Part shown: piece after piece, positions 17,344 through 24,908 of the stretch | Numbering within the stretch: the stretch's first letter is position 1 | Layout of the letters: every line of letters starts with the position of its first letter | Assembly (NCBI RefSeq): GCF_021531695.1 | Contig: NZ_JADYUI010000021.1 | Span: 1 to 47,186, forward strand | Direction of reading: 5' to 3' | Length of the DNA: 47,186 bases | Origin: Roseburia hominis | GTDB taxonomy: Bacteria > Bacillota > Clostridia > Lachnospirales > Lachnospiraceae | The notes under the pieces: model-generated | Seen by the model: the letters and a program-made list of their open reading frames with translations, nothing else | Told to the model about the DNA's origin: nothing | Database searches by the model: none | Translations under genes and position numbers: made by a program

Positions 17344-17416
17344 GGGATCTTAGCTCAGCTGGGAGAGCATCTGCCTTACAAGCAGAGGGTCATAGGTTCG
17401 AGCCCTATAGGTCCCA
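17344..17416 (+). tRNA. tRNA-Val (anticodon TAC)
   Basis: Full cloverleaf: acceptor GGGATCT/AGGTCCC, D arm with AGCTGGGA loop, anticodon stem TCTGC/GCAGA with loop CTTACAA, T arm ATAGG/CCTAT with TTCGAGC loop. The 3' CCA is not encoded. Confidence 0.95.
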
Positions 17417-17423
17417 TTTATAT

Positions 17424-17497
17424 GGCGAGATAGCTCAGTTGGCTAGAGCATACGGTTCATACCCGTAGTGTCGAGGGTTCAAATCCCCCTCTCGCTA
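17424..17497 (+). tRNA. tRNA-Met (anticodon CAT), elongator type
   Basis: Acceptor GGCGAGA/TCTCGCT with G-U at the first pair, anticodon loop TTCATAC, T arm GAGGG/CCCCC-type with TTCAAAT loop. The start lacks the C1-A72 mismatch pattern of the initiator, so elongator is preferred. 7 bases after tRNA-Val, same transcript. Confidence 0.92.
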
Positions 17498-17505
17498 CGT
17501 CATAG

Positions 17506-17543
17506 AAAGCAGGAACGTTGATAGAAAGCGTTTCTGCTTTTTT
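17506..17543 (+). terminator. Terminator of the tRNA transcript
   Basis: AAAGCAGGAACG (17506-17517) pairs with CGTTTCTGCTTT (17529-17540, one G-U), followed by TTT. Confidence 0.8.
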
Positions 17544-17592
17544 CTGTATAAGATTCGGGCGTCAAAAGGTCGCCAAAAAGTTAAGCTGTCCT

Positions 17593-17823
17593 ATTGCACA
17601 AAGATGTAATTTGGTATTTGTGACTTATGAAGGATATTAGATTTTCTTAATGTTCTGTCAATTACTCCAGCAACTCAGCAACAGGATGTTGATGAGAGCC
17701 CATGCTGAGCCATGGATGGCGAATCGTGGGCGGTTGCGGTCGCGATTCAAGCATCTGTCAGAACATTTAGAAAATGTTATATCCGTAATTCGGAACAAAT
17801 GACAAATTACATCTTTGTGCAAT
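17593..17823. repeat. 231-bp element with 68-nt inverted arms (MITE-like or structured RNA)
   Basis: The left arm 17593-17660 and right arm 17756-17823 are the same length and complementary at 56 of 68 positions without gaps. The outer 21 bases (from ATTGCACAAAGATGTAATTT) are a perfect match. The 95-base centre is GC-rich compared with its surroundings and holds its own inner stem GAATCG/CGATTC (about 17720-17748). No transposase is encoded and no clear target duplication is seen. A small non-autonomous transposable element fits best; an RNA hairpin is the alternative. It fills most of the gap between the tRNAs and the lipoprotein gene. Confidence 0.75.
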
Positions 17824-17912
17824 GTAACAAGTAAAAATCAGTTGGCGAGATTTTTCCACTCGAATTTTATAGGGAAAAAGCATAGATAAATATAGAAAGG
17901 ATAGAAAATAGG

Positions 17913-18929
17913 ATGATGAGAAAATGGAAAAAAAGCAGTACCGTGTTTTTACTTAGTATCTTACTGGTTTGTGGTTGTGGAAATGCCAAAAATGCGGTGG
18001 CAGAGGTATCGGATAAAGAAGAGGTAACAGAGCAGGTGATGGAAGAAGCACCACAGACAGAGACGGAAGCAAACAAAAAAGAAGCTGTTACATTTACAGA
18101 TGACCTGGGACGGGAAGTTACGGTAAAAGATCCAAAAAGAGTCGCATGCCTGATTGGAAGTTTTGCTGATGTGTACCTGCTTGCAGGTGGAGAAGTAGTG
18201 GCCACAGCAAATGATGCATGGGAAACGCTTCAGTTGGATTTGGGAGAAGATGTTGTAAATATTGGAAGCATTGTAGAACCGGATATAGAAAAGCTGCTTG
18301 CAGCAGAGCCGGATTTTGTCATTGCAAGTACGAATACGGATTCAAATCTTGAAATGGAAGAACTTTTGACGAGTGCCGGAATAACAGTTGCCTATTTTGA
18401 TGTAACAAATTTTGAAGATTATCTGCATATGTTAGAGATTTGTACCGAGATTACAAACCGACCGGATTTATATGAAGAAAATGGCTTAAAAGTGCAGGAA
18501 CAGATTGAAAAAGTAAAGCAAAGAGTGGATGAAACAGTGCATCCAAAGGTACTATTCCTTCGGGCTTCCGTCAATAACATCAAGGCGAAAGGCAGTGAAG
18601 ATTCCGTTGGTTCAGAGATATTAAAAGACTTAGGATGTATTAATATTGCGGATGAAGAAGGAAGTTTGTTAGATGATTTAAGTATGGAAGCAATCATTGA
18701 AAAAGATCCGGATTATATTTTTGTGACGGTACAGGGATATGACGAAGATGCAGTTATGCAAAAGGTGGAAGAAACTTTAACGTCTAATCCGGCATGGGCT
18801 TCGCTTCGGGCAGTATCAGAAGGAAAATATTATGTAGTAGACAAACGTCTTTATAACCTGAAACCAAATGAAAAATGGGGCGAAGCGTACGAAAAGATGG
18901 CTGATATTTTATATTCGGAGGAAAAATAA
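17913..18929 (+). CDS. ABC transporter substrate-binding lipoprotein (BtuF/FepB-like)
   Basis: 338 residues. A lipoprotein signal leads: basic MMRKWKK, hydrophobic STVFLLSILLV, lipobox-like VCGC with the cysteine at about residue 22. An acidic linker follows (about 25-48), then the helical-backbone binding fold typical of metal-chelate and corrinoid binders: TFTDDLGREVTV, RVACLIGSFADVYLLAG, EPDIEKLLAAEPDFVIAS, and SNPAWASLRAVSEGKYYVVD. It would bind cobalamin, heme or an iron chelate outside the membrane. No permease or ATPase lies nearby. Its stop TAA overlaps the ATG of cysG by one base, so the two are translated together; this favours a tetrapyrrole ligand (inference). Confidence 0.85.
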   Translation: MMRKWKKSSTVFLLSILLVCGCGNAKNAVAEVSDKEEVTEQVMEEAPQTETEANKKEAVTFTDDLGREVTVKDPKRVACLIGSFADVYLLAGGEVVATANDAWETLQLDLGEDVVNIGSIVEPDIEKLLAAEPDFVIASTNTDSNLEMEELLTSAGITVAYFDVTNFEDYLHMLEICTEITNRPDLYEENGLKVQEQIEKVKQRVDETVHPKVLFLRASVNNIKAKGSEDSVGSEILKDLGCINIADEEGSLLDDLSMEAIIEKDPDYIFVTVQGYDEDAVMQKVEETLTSNPAWASLRAVSEGKYYVVDKRLYNLKPNEKWGEAYEKMADILYSEEK

Positions 18930-20275
18930 TGGGATATTTTCCATTTTTTATAGAAATTGAAGAAAAAGATGGTCTGATTGTGGGTGGTGGAAACATCGCA
19001 GCACACAAAATTGAAAAACTAAAACCATTTCATCCAAGACTAACAGTGATTGCACCAAAAATCGGGGAAGAAATCAAAAAAGATACGTCACTTGTCTGGA
19101 AAGAGCGGAGGTTTTCGGATGAAGATGTAGAAGGAATGTCTTTTGTTATCGCGGCTACGGATGATGAAAAGTTAAATAAATCAATCAGTGATTTGTGCAA
19201 AAGAAAACGTATTTTGGTCAATGTTGTGGATAAGAAGGAAGCATGTAATTTTTTGTTTCCTTCGCTTGTAAAAGAAGGAAAACTTACCGTTGGAATTTCT
19301 ACCGAAGGGGCAAGTCCTTCTGTTTCAGCCAAACTTCGGAGTGATGTTGCATCGGCAATTCCGGCTGACATGGAAGAAATTTTGGATTTTTTGCAAGAAA
19401 TTCGAATTGTTGCAAAAAATGAAATAAAAGAGAAAAAGGCAAGAACTGCATTTTTAAAAGAGGCAGCAGAGATCTGTCTGAAAGAAGAACGTCTGCTTAG
19501 TGAGTCAGAAGTACAGAAACTTTTAGAAGGAAGTGGCAGTCAGAAAAGAAATGGTTGTGTTACACTAGTCGGGGCCGGCTGCGGCTCTTATGATATGATT
19601 ACTTTAAAAGGGCTTCGGGCAGTGCGACAAGCGGAAGTATTAGTATATGATGATTTGTTGGATGAGCGGTTGTTGTCGCATGTCTCCGAAAGTTGTAAAA
19701 AAATTTATGTGGGAAAACGTCTCGGAAAACATAGTAAAAAACAGGAAGAAATCAATGAAATTCTGATAAAAGAGGCTCTGGAAGGGAAAAATGTAGTTCG
19801 CCTTAAAGGAGGAGACCCATTCGTATTTGGAAGAGGTGGGGAAGAAGCACTGGCATTAAAAGACGCCGGTATTCTGGTAAGAGAAATTCCCGGAATTACA
19901 TCGGCAATTGCACTCCCGGCTGGGGCAGGAATTCCGGTTACACATCGCTTAATAAGCAGAAGCTTTCATGTAATTACGGCACATACTGCGGATACGGAAA
20001 ATGGCTTGCCAAAAGATATGGAATATTATGCAAAACTGGAAGGGACACTCGTGTTTCTGATGGGATTATCGCACATCGAGGAGATTACGAAGTGTTTAAT
20101 CCGATATGGAAAAGATGACCATACGCCCGCGGCAGTGATTCATGGGAATTTTGATGGCACTGAGCTTGTGCTTCGAGCGACGTTAGGTGATATTGCAGAT
20201 AAAGTAAAAGAAGCAGAATTTCAGACACCTGCAATTATTGTTGTTGGAGAAACGGCAGGAATGCAGTTGTATTAA
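18929..20275 (+). CDS. cysG: Siroheme synthase-type fusion: precorrin-2 dehydrogenase + SUMT
   Basis: 448 residues, same domain order as CysG of enterics (457). Residues 1-150 are the Met8/CysG-B domain: NAD site IVGGGNIA (17-24), Asp101 in VNVVDKKEACNF, and GISTEGASPSVSAKLR. Residues 207-448 are uroporphyrinogen-III C-methyltransferase: VTLVGAGCGS, RLKGGDPFVFGRGGEE, PGITSAIALPA. Together they turn uroporphyrinogen III into sirohydrochlorin and, possibly, siroheme, also the entry to cobalamin. The start overlaps the lipoprotein stop (TAATG). No other cob or hem genes are in the window, so the end product is not settled. Confidence 0.9.
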   Translation: MGYFPFFIEIEEKDGLIVGGGNIAAHKIEKLKPFHPRLTVIAPKIGEEIKKDTSLVWKERRFSDEDVEGMSFVIAATDDEKLNKSISDLCKRKRILVNVVDKKEACNFLFPSLVKEGKLTVGISTEGASPSVSAKLRSDVASAIPADMEEILDFLQEIRIVAKNEIKEKKARTAFLKEAAEICLKEERLLSESEVQKLLEGSGSQKRNGCVTLVGAGCGSYDMITLKGLRAVRQAEVLVYDDLLDERLLSHVSESCKKIYVGKRLGKHSKKQEEINEILIKEALEGKNVVRLKGGDPFVFGRGGEEALALKDAGILVREIPGITSAIALPAGAGIPVTHRLISRSFHVITAHTADTENGLPKDMEYYAKLEGTLVFLMGLSHIEEITKCLIRYGKDDHTPAAVIHGNFDGTELVLRATLGDIADKVKEAEFQTPAIIVVGETAGMQLY

Positions 20276-20279
20276 AAAA

Positions 20280-20319
20280 GCGTGCAAGATGTGTGGTTAA
20301 ACACACACATCTCGCACGC
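20280..20319. terminator. Terminator between cysG and fhs
   Basis: GCGTGCAAGATGTGTG pairs with CACACATCTCGCACGC with one mismatch. The A run just before it gives a T tail on the minus strand, so it mainly ends the fhs transcript. Confidence 0.75.
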
Positions 20320-20344
20320 AATGAATAGGTCAATTTATTTTCGC

Positions 20345-22015
20345 TTAGAATAATCCGGTAATTTTACCATCACTGTCAACGTCAATATTGTTGGCAGCAG
20401 GAACCTTTGGAAGTCCCGGCATTGTCATGACATTTCCGGTTAAGACGACAACAAATCCGGCTCCGGCATTGACATAGACGTCGCGCACATTAATCGTAAA
20501 ATCAGTCGGACGGCCAAGCTTTTTGGCATCATCGGATAAGGAATACTGTGTTTTCGCAATACATACCGGAAGATTTCCAAATCCAAGATCGGTCAATTTG
20601 GAAAGGGTGCGGTTTGCTGCAGCAGTATAGGTGACATCACTTGCACCATAAATTTCTGTTGCAATGGTTTTAATCTTATCCTTTAGTGGCATTTCGTCCG
20701 GATAAAGTGGTTTGTAATTACTTTCTTTCTCGTCTAAGGTCTTTAATACTTTCTTTGCAAGCTCAAGACCGCCTTCACCGCCTTTTGCCCAGACTTCGGA
20801 GAGCGCAAATTCACAGCCTCTTTCTTCACAGAAGTTTTTAATAAACTGATATTCTGCTTCCGTATCCGTTACAAAAGAATTTAAAGTTACAACAACAGGT
20901 ACACCGAATTTCTGTAAGTTTTCAATGTGTTTTTCCAGATTGCAGATACCCTTTTTTAAGGCATCTAAATTTTCCTCGGCTAAATTTGCCTTATCAACCC
21001 CACCATTGTATTTTAAAGCACGAACGGTAGCAACTAAGACAATAGCGTCCGGTTTGATACCTGCCATCCGGCATTTGATATCCATGAACTTCTCAGCACC
21101 GAGATCAGCACCGAATCCTGCTTCTGTAATGGTGATATCTGCTAATTTCATTGCGGTCTTTGTGGCTTTGACACTGTTGCAGCCATGTGCAATATTGGCA
21201 AAAGGTCCACCATGAACAAAAGCACCTGTATGTTCTAAGGTCTGAACGAGGTTTGGCTTGATTGCATCTTTTAACAGAGCAGCCATGGCACCAACGGCCT
21301 GTAAATCCTTTGCAGTGACCGGCTCGCCATCATAATTGTAAGCAACAATGATTTTGCCAAGGCGTTCTTTTAAATCATCCATATCAGTTGCAAGACAAAG
21401 AATTGCCATGATTTCGGATGCAACGGTGATGACAAAATGGTCTTCTCTTACGACACCATCTGCTTTTGCGCCGAGACCGACTACGATATTTCGAAGAACA
21501 CGGTCATTCATGTCAAGACATCTTTTCCAGACGATCTGTCTGGTGTCGATATTTAAGGCATTTCCCTGCTGGATGTGATTGTCAAGCATGGCAGCAAGTA
21601 AATTGTTGGCAGAAGTGATTGCGTGGAAATCACCGGTGAAATGAAGATTTAAGTCTTCCATTGGAACAACCTGTGCATATCCGCCGCCGGCAGCACCGCC
21701 TTTAATTCCAAAGCAAGGTCCAAGAGATGGCTCTCTTAAGGCAAGAAGAGTTTTTTTGCCTAATTTATGGAGTGCATCTGCAAGACCGATGCTGGTTGTG
21801 GTCTTTCCTTCTCCGGCAGGAGTTGGATTGATGGCAGTCATAAGAACTAATTTTCCATCCGGGTTCTTTTCTGCCTGTTTACAGAACTCATTGGAAAGTT
21901 TTGCTTTATATTTTCCATATAATTCCAAGTCATCTTCTGAGATATCATAGTTTTTTGCCACATCTTTAATGTGGAACATTTCTGCTTCCTGTGCAATTTC
22001 AATATCTGTTTTCAT
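20345..22015 (-). CDS. fhs: Formate-tetrahydrofolate ligase
   Basis: 556 residues, the full family length. It makes 10-formyl-THF from formate, THF and ATP, feeding purine synthesis and the methyl branch of the Wood-Ljungdahl route. The P-loop is [14 protein letters not shown] near residues 65-78; other signatures are [17 protein letters not shown] and the conserved [24 protein letters not shown] precedes ATG 22015. It is on the opposite strand to its neighbours, with its own promoter and a ZTP riboswitch in the leader, so it should be induced when 10-formyl-THF runs short. Confidence 0.97.
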   Translation of the reverse strand: MKTDIEIAQEAEMFHIKDVAKNYDISEDDLELYGKYKAKLSNEFCKQAEKNPDGKLVLMTAINPTPAGEGKTTTSIGLADALHKLGKKTLLALREPSLGPCFGIKGGAAGGGYAQVVPMEDLNLHFTGDFHAITSANNLLAAMLDNHIQQGNALNIDTRQIVWKRCLDMNDRVLRNIVVGLGAKADGVVREDHFVITVASEIMAILCLATDMDDLKERLGKIIVAYNYDGEPVTAKDLQAVGAMAALLKDAIKPNLVQTLEHTGAFVHGGPFANIAHGCNSVKATKTAMKLADITITEAGFGADLGAEKFMDIKCRMAGIKPDAIVLVATVRALKYNGGVDKANLAEENLDALKKGICNLEKHIENLQKFGVPVVVTLNSFVTDTEAEYQFIKNFCEERGCEFALSEVWAKGGEGGLELAKKVLKTLDEKESNYKPLYPDEMPLKDKIKTIATEIYGASDVTYTAAANRTLSKLTDLGFGNLPVCIAKTQYSLSDDAKKLGRPTDFTINVRDVYVNAGAGFVVVLTGNVMTMPGLPKVPAANNIDVDSDGKITGLF

Positions 22016-22079
22016 AAAATTATCCTTTCTTTGGTGTTGTCAATCTTGCCGCACAAAGTGCTTTTATTTTAAATAAAAT

Positions 22080-22175
22080 AAAAAGGGCAACTTCAAAAGA
22101 AGTTGCCCAGACGGTCGGCTGTTATAATACTTGGTTACACAGTGTTATTTCACTTAATCCGTCAGTAACCAGGCA
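22080..22175 (-). ncRNA. ZTP (pfl) riboswitch with terminator, upstream of fhs
   Basis: Read on the minus strand, CTGGTTACTGACGG (ending the 5' domain at about 22172-22159) pairs through GGTTAC/GTAACC, and after a linker comes CCGACCGTCTGGGC, the highly conserved 3' half of the pfl motif (22105-22114 holds CCGTCTGGGC). Its final GGGC is also the start of the terminator stem GGGCAACTTC/GAAGTTGCCC (22085-22108), followed by TTTTTATT. ZTP binding would hold GGGC in the aptamer and let transcription through. Sequence signature and gene context agree. Confidence 0.88.
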
Positions 22176-22183
22176 CATATTTA

Positions 22184-22212
22184 CATTTATCATAAAGAAT
22201 TCGGTTTGTCAA
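22184..22212 (-). promoter_or_regulatory. Promoter of the ZTP riboswitch/fhs transcript
   Basis: Minus strand TTGACA (22212-22207), 17-base spacer, TAAATG (22189-22184), ending just before the aptamer. Confidence 0.65.
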
Positions 22213-22302
22213 TAAAAAAAACATAGAAAAAGGGTTAAGAAACAGAAAAAACAGACGAAATATAAATAGAGGAAAAATGTGAAAAGTAAGGGGGACTTAT
22301 CT

Positions 22303-22995
22303 ATGCAGGTATCAAACGACACAAATGCTTCATTATTAGATTATATTAATAGTCAGGGAAATACCGGTTCTCTGGGAAGTACCAAAAAACAGCAGGGAAT
22401 TGGTGCTTTGTTGCAACAGTCCTGTGTAGCAGCAAATCCGGTTCTTACCAGAATTTCAAACGAGGCAGCAAAATCCGGTGTTTATAAAAATGCTGTGACA
22501 CATTCAAGTGCAGTGTTAAATTATCTGGAAGCATTATCGGAAAATAAAGAGGGATCTTTGTTTGCAAAAGCAGAAGAATCCGAAAATACTGATGAAGTCA
22601 TTACCAAAATCGGAAGTATGGCGATAAGTTACAATAAAATGATAGATAGTCTGAAAGAAGAAGGCGGAAAGACGAATCAGGCTTATTTAAAGTCATTGTA
22701 TTGTGCATTATCAGAATCTAATGAGAGTTTAGAAAAAATCGGACTTTCTGTGAAGGCAGATGGTTCTATTGCGACAGATTATGAAGCACTTTGCGATGCT
22801 GACCTCTCTGATCTTAAGGCGGCATTCGGAAGTGGTTCTAAGCTTACTGAAGCATTACAGGATACAATCATAAATGTAAAAGAGGATTCGACAAAGAGTT
22901 CTCGTCTGGCGCAGATTTACAGTACGGCATACAGTAACAGCGGAAGTTACAGTCAGTATCACTATATTGAGAATCTGTATGATTCATTGGCATAA
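22303..22995 (+). CDS. Uncharacterised helical protein, weakly FliD-like
   Basis: 230 residues, serine- and asparagine-rich, mostly helical, no cysteine motif beyond three scattered Cys, no signal peptide. The C-terminal half (YNKMIDSLKEE, LEKIGLSVKADGSIATDYEAL, DLSDLKAAFGSGSKLTEAL) is reminiscent of the flagellar cap/hook-associated C-terminal pattern where a short beta turn (IGL...DGS) precedes a helix. That likeness is only suggestive; no flagellar genes are in the window. ATG 22303 is chosen because AAGGGGGA lies 6 bases upstream; an in-frame GTG at 22279 is less likely. A single-gene unit ending in a clear terminator. Confidence 0.55.
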   Translation: MQVSNDTNASLLDYINSQGNTGSLGSTKKQQGIGALLQQSCVAANPVLTRISNEAAKSGVYKNAVTHSSAVLNYLEALSENKEGSLFAKAEESENTDEVITKIGSMAISYNKMIDSLKEEGGKTNQAYLKSLYCALSESNESLEKIGLSVKADGSIATDYEALCDADLSDLKAAFGSGSKLTEALQDTIINVKEDSTKSSRLAQIYSTAYSNSGSYSQYHYIENLYDSLA

Positions 22996-23034
22996 TTGGG
23001 TTTATGCAGTAATCGGATAAAAGCAGATAGGAAG

Positions 23035-23071
23035 AGCAAAAACGGGAGAAATCTTTGTTTTTGCTTTTTTT
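23035..23071 (+). terminator. Rho-independent terminator
   Basis: AGCAAAAAC (23035-23043) and GTTTTTGCT (23057-23065), perfect 9-bp stem, then TTTTTT. Confidence 0.85.
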
Positions 23072-23130
23072 ATATGTAAAAAAGTATTATAATATTGGAC
23101 ATTGGGTTTGGGAATAGAAAAGAGGAAAAA

Positions 23131-24897
23131 ATGAAAGAAAGAATCGAAAAAAGTTTTTCATATTTTGCGATGGTTTTGTGTCCGATTGTTATGTATTATT
23201 TGATGGAAGCATTTCATATGAATGCATTTGTGATGACAAGATGGAGAGCACAGATATTAAATATTCTGTGTTTTGAACTTGGAATGCTTTTTTTATTTGT
23301 ATTGATCGGAAATTTAAAGATTGCACTTATAATAGAAACAATTCTGGCGTTCGTGATAGGACTTTCGAATTTTTATGTACTGTCCTTTCGCTCAACACCG
23401 ATTGTTCCGTGGGATTTATTTTCCATAATAACAGCGGCATCCGTTGCAGGTAATTATGACTATTCTTTAGAGGGGCGGCAGATTGGAACAATCCTTGGAT
23501 TTCTGGCATTGTTTTTGGTGGAAATTCTTTTTGTGAAGTATAAAATAAAAAAAGGAAAATGGTTTAAGCGTTTTTTTGCATTGCTTAGTGTGATCATTGT
23601 CATGACAGGATTTACGAAACTTTTGCAGAGTGATACATGGGTAAGTAAATTTAAGCTTTATCCATTTTTATTTACACCGGCATATATGAGTCAGGCGGAT
23701 GGATTTGTTGTTACATTTTTAATGGATTTGCAGTATTTGTCCGTTGATAAACCGGATGGTTATGACAAAGAAACGGCAGAGGAATTTTTAGAAAACGATC
23801 ATACAGAAGAACCGGTAAAAGATACACAAAATCCAAATATTATTGTAATAATGAATGAGGCGTTTTCAGACCTTGGCGTGCTTGGCAATTTTACGACGAA
23901 TGAAGATTACATGCCGTTTGTACACAGTTTACAGAATGGGGCAAAAAATACTGTAAGTGGTTACTTGAATGTATCGGTAAAAGGTGGCAATACTGCAAAT
24001 ACAGAGTTTGAATTTCTGACCGGAAACAGTATGGCATTTCTTCCGGCAGGAAGTATCCCGTATCAGCAGTATATTAAGGGGGAGACACCATCTTTGGCTT
24101 CCTATTTATCAGGCTTAGGTTATGAAACGTATGCAATGCATCCATATTATGCAACAGGCTGGAACAGAGACAAGGTTTATCCGTATTTTGGATTTCATAA
24201 TATAGAGTTTATGGATGATTTTTATGGAGCTACCTATCTTAGAAAATATGTCGATGATGCGTCCTGTGTAAGAAAAATTATTGATACTTATGAGAATAAA
24301 AAAGAAGATACACCGATGTTTCTGTTTCAGGTCACAATGCAGAACCATGGTGCGTATGATGAAATTTATTCTAATTTTACACCGGATATTTTTGTGGATG
24401 GAGTGCCTTATGAATCTGTTTCGCAATATTTTTCCCTGGTAAAACGGTCCGATGAGGCATTAAAAAGCCTGATTACGTATTTCGAGGAGCAGGAAGAACC
24501 AACTGTGATTGTGTTTTTTGGAGACCATCAGCCGAATGACGCAATCGCGGCACCGATTCTTTCCTTAAATGGAAAAGATGTAAAAAATCTGAGCAAAGAA
24601 GATGAAGCAAAACGTTACGAAGTACCTTATATCATATGGACAAACTATGATATAAGAGAAGGAAAAAAGGAAGACACCAGTGCAAATTATCTTGCTGCGA
24701 AAGTGCTCGATGTGGCAGGGGTTCCGTTATCCGCTTATCAGAATTATTTGCTGGAATTGGAAAAGACAATGCCAATCGTATCTGCAGAGCGTGTGGTGAA
24801 TGAAAAGGGAGAAGAAACGACAATAAAAGGTGCAAAAAAAGAATTGCTAAATTATCAAAGATTACAGTATTATCAGCTATTTGATTATGGAAATTAG
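23131..24897 (+). CDS. LTA synthase-like membrane sulfatase-fold enzyme
   Basis: 588 residues. Four to five N-terminal membrane helices (about residues 10-30, 42-60, 62-85, 117-135, 148-165) lead to an extracellular alkaline-phosphatase-like domain. Catalytic features: metal ligand Glu243 in IVIMNEAFSDL, likely nucleophile Thr288 in GGNTANTEF (aligned with Thr300 of S. aureus LtaS), and the metal motif FFGDHQP. LtaS-type enzymes transfer glycerol phosphate from phosphatidylglycerol to build teichoic acid; some relatives prime or modify the chain. ATG 23131 has AGAGGAAA just upstream, so the upstream TTG is not needed. It is 11 bases before the YfhO gene, forming a cell-envelope pair. Confidence 0.88.
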   Translation: MKERIEKSFSYFAMVLCPIVMYYLMEAFHMNAFVMTRWRAQILNILCFELGMLFLFVLIGNLKIALIIETILAFVIGLSNFYVLSFRSTPIVPWDLFSIITAASVAGNYDYSLEGRQIGTILGFLALFLVEILFVKYKIKKGKWFKRFFALLSVIIVMTGFTKLLQSDTWVSKFKLYPFLFTPAYMSQADGFVVTFLMDLQYLSVDKPDGYDKETAEEFLENDHTEEPVKDTQNPNIIVIMNEAFSDLGVLGNFTTNEDYMPFVHSLQNGAKNTVSGYLNVSVKGGNTANTEFEFLTGNSMAFLPAGSIPYQQYIKGETPSLASYLSGLGYETYAMHPYYATGWNRDKVYPYFGFHNIEFMDDFYGATYLRKYVDDASCVRKIIDTYENKKEDTPMFLFQVTMQNHGAYDEIYSNFTPDIFVDGVPYESVSQYFSLVKRSDEALKSLITYFEEQEEPTVIVFFGDHQPNDAIAAPILSLNGKDVKNLSKEDEAKRYEVPYIIWTNYDIREGKKEDTSANYLAAKVLDVAGVPLSAYQNYLLELEKTMPIVSAERVVNEKGEETTIKGAKKELLNYQRLQYYQLFDYGN

Positions 24898-24908
24898 GAG
24901 AAAACAGC

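Noticed and set aside
17650-17760. Short minus-strand reading frames within the centre of the inverted-repeat element
   Set aside because: About 30 codons with no ribosome site; Arg/Pro-rich because of the local GC content. A repeat centre explains them better.
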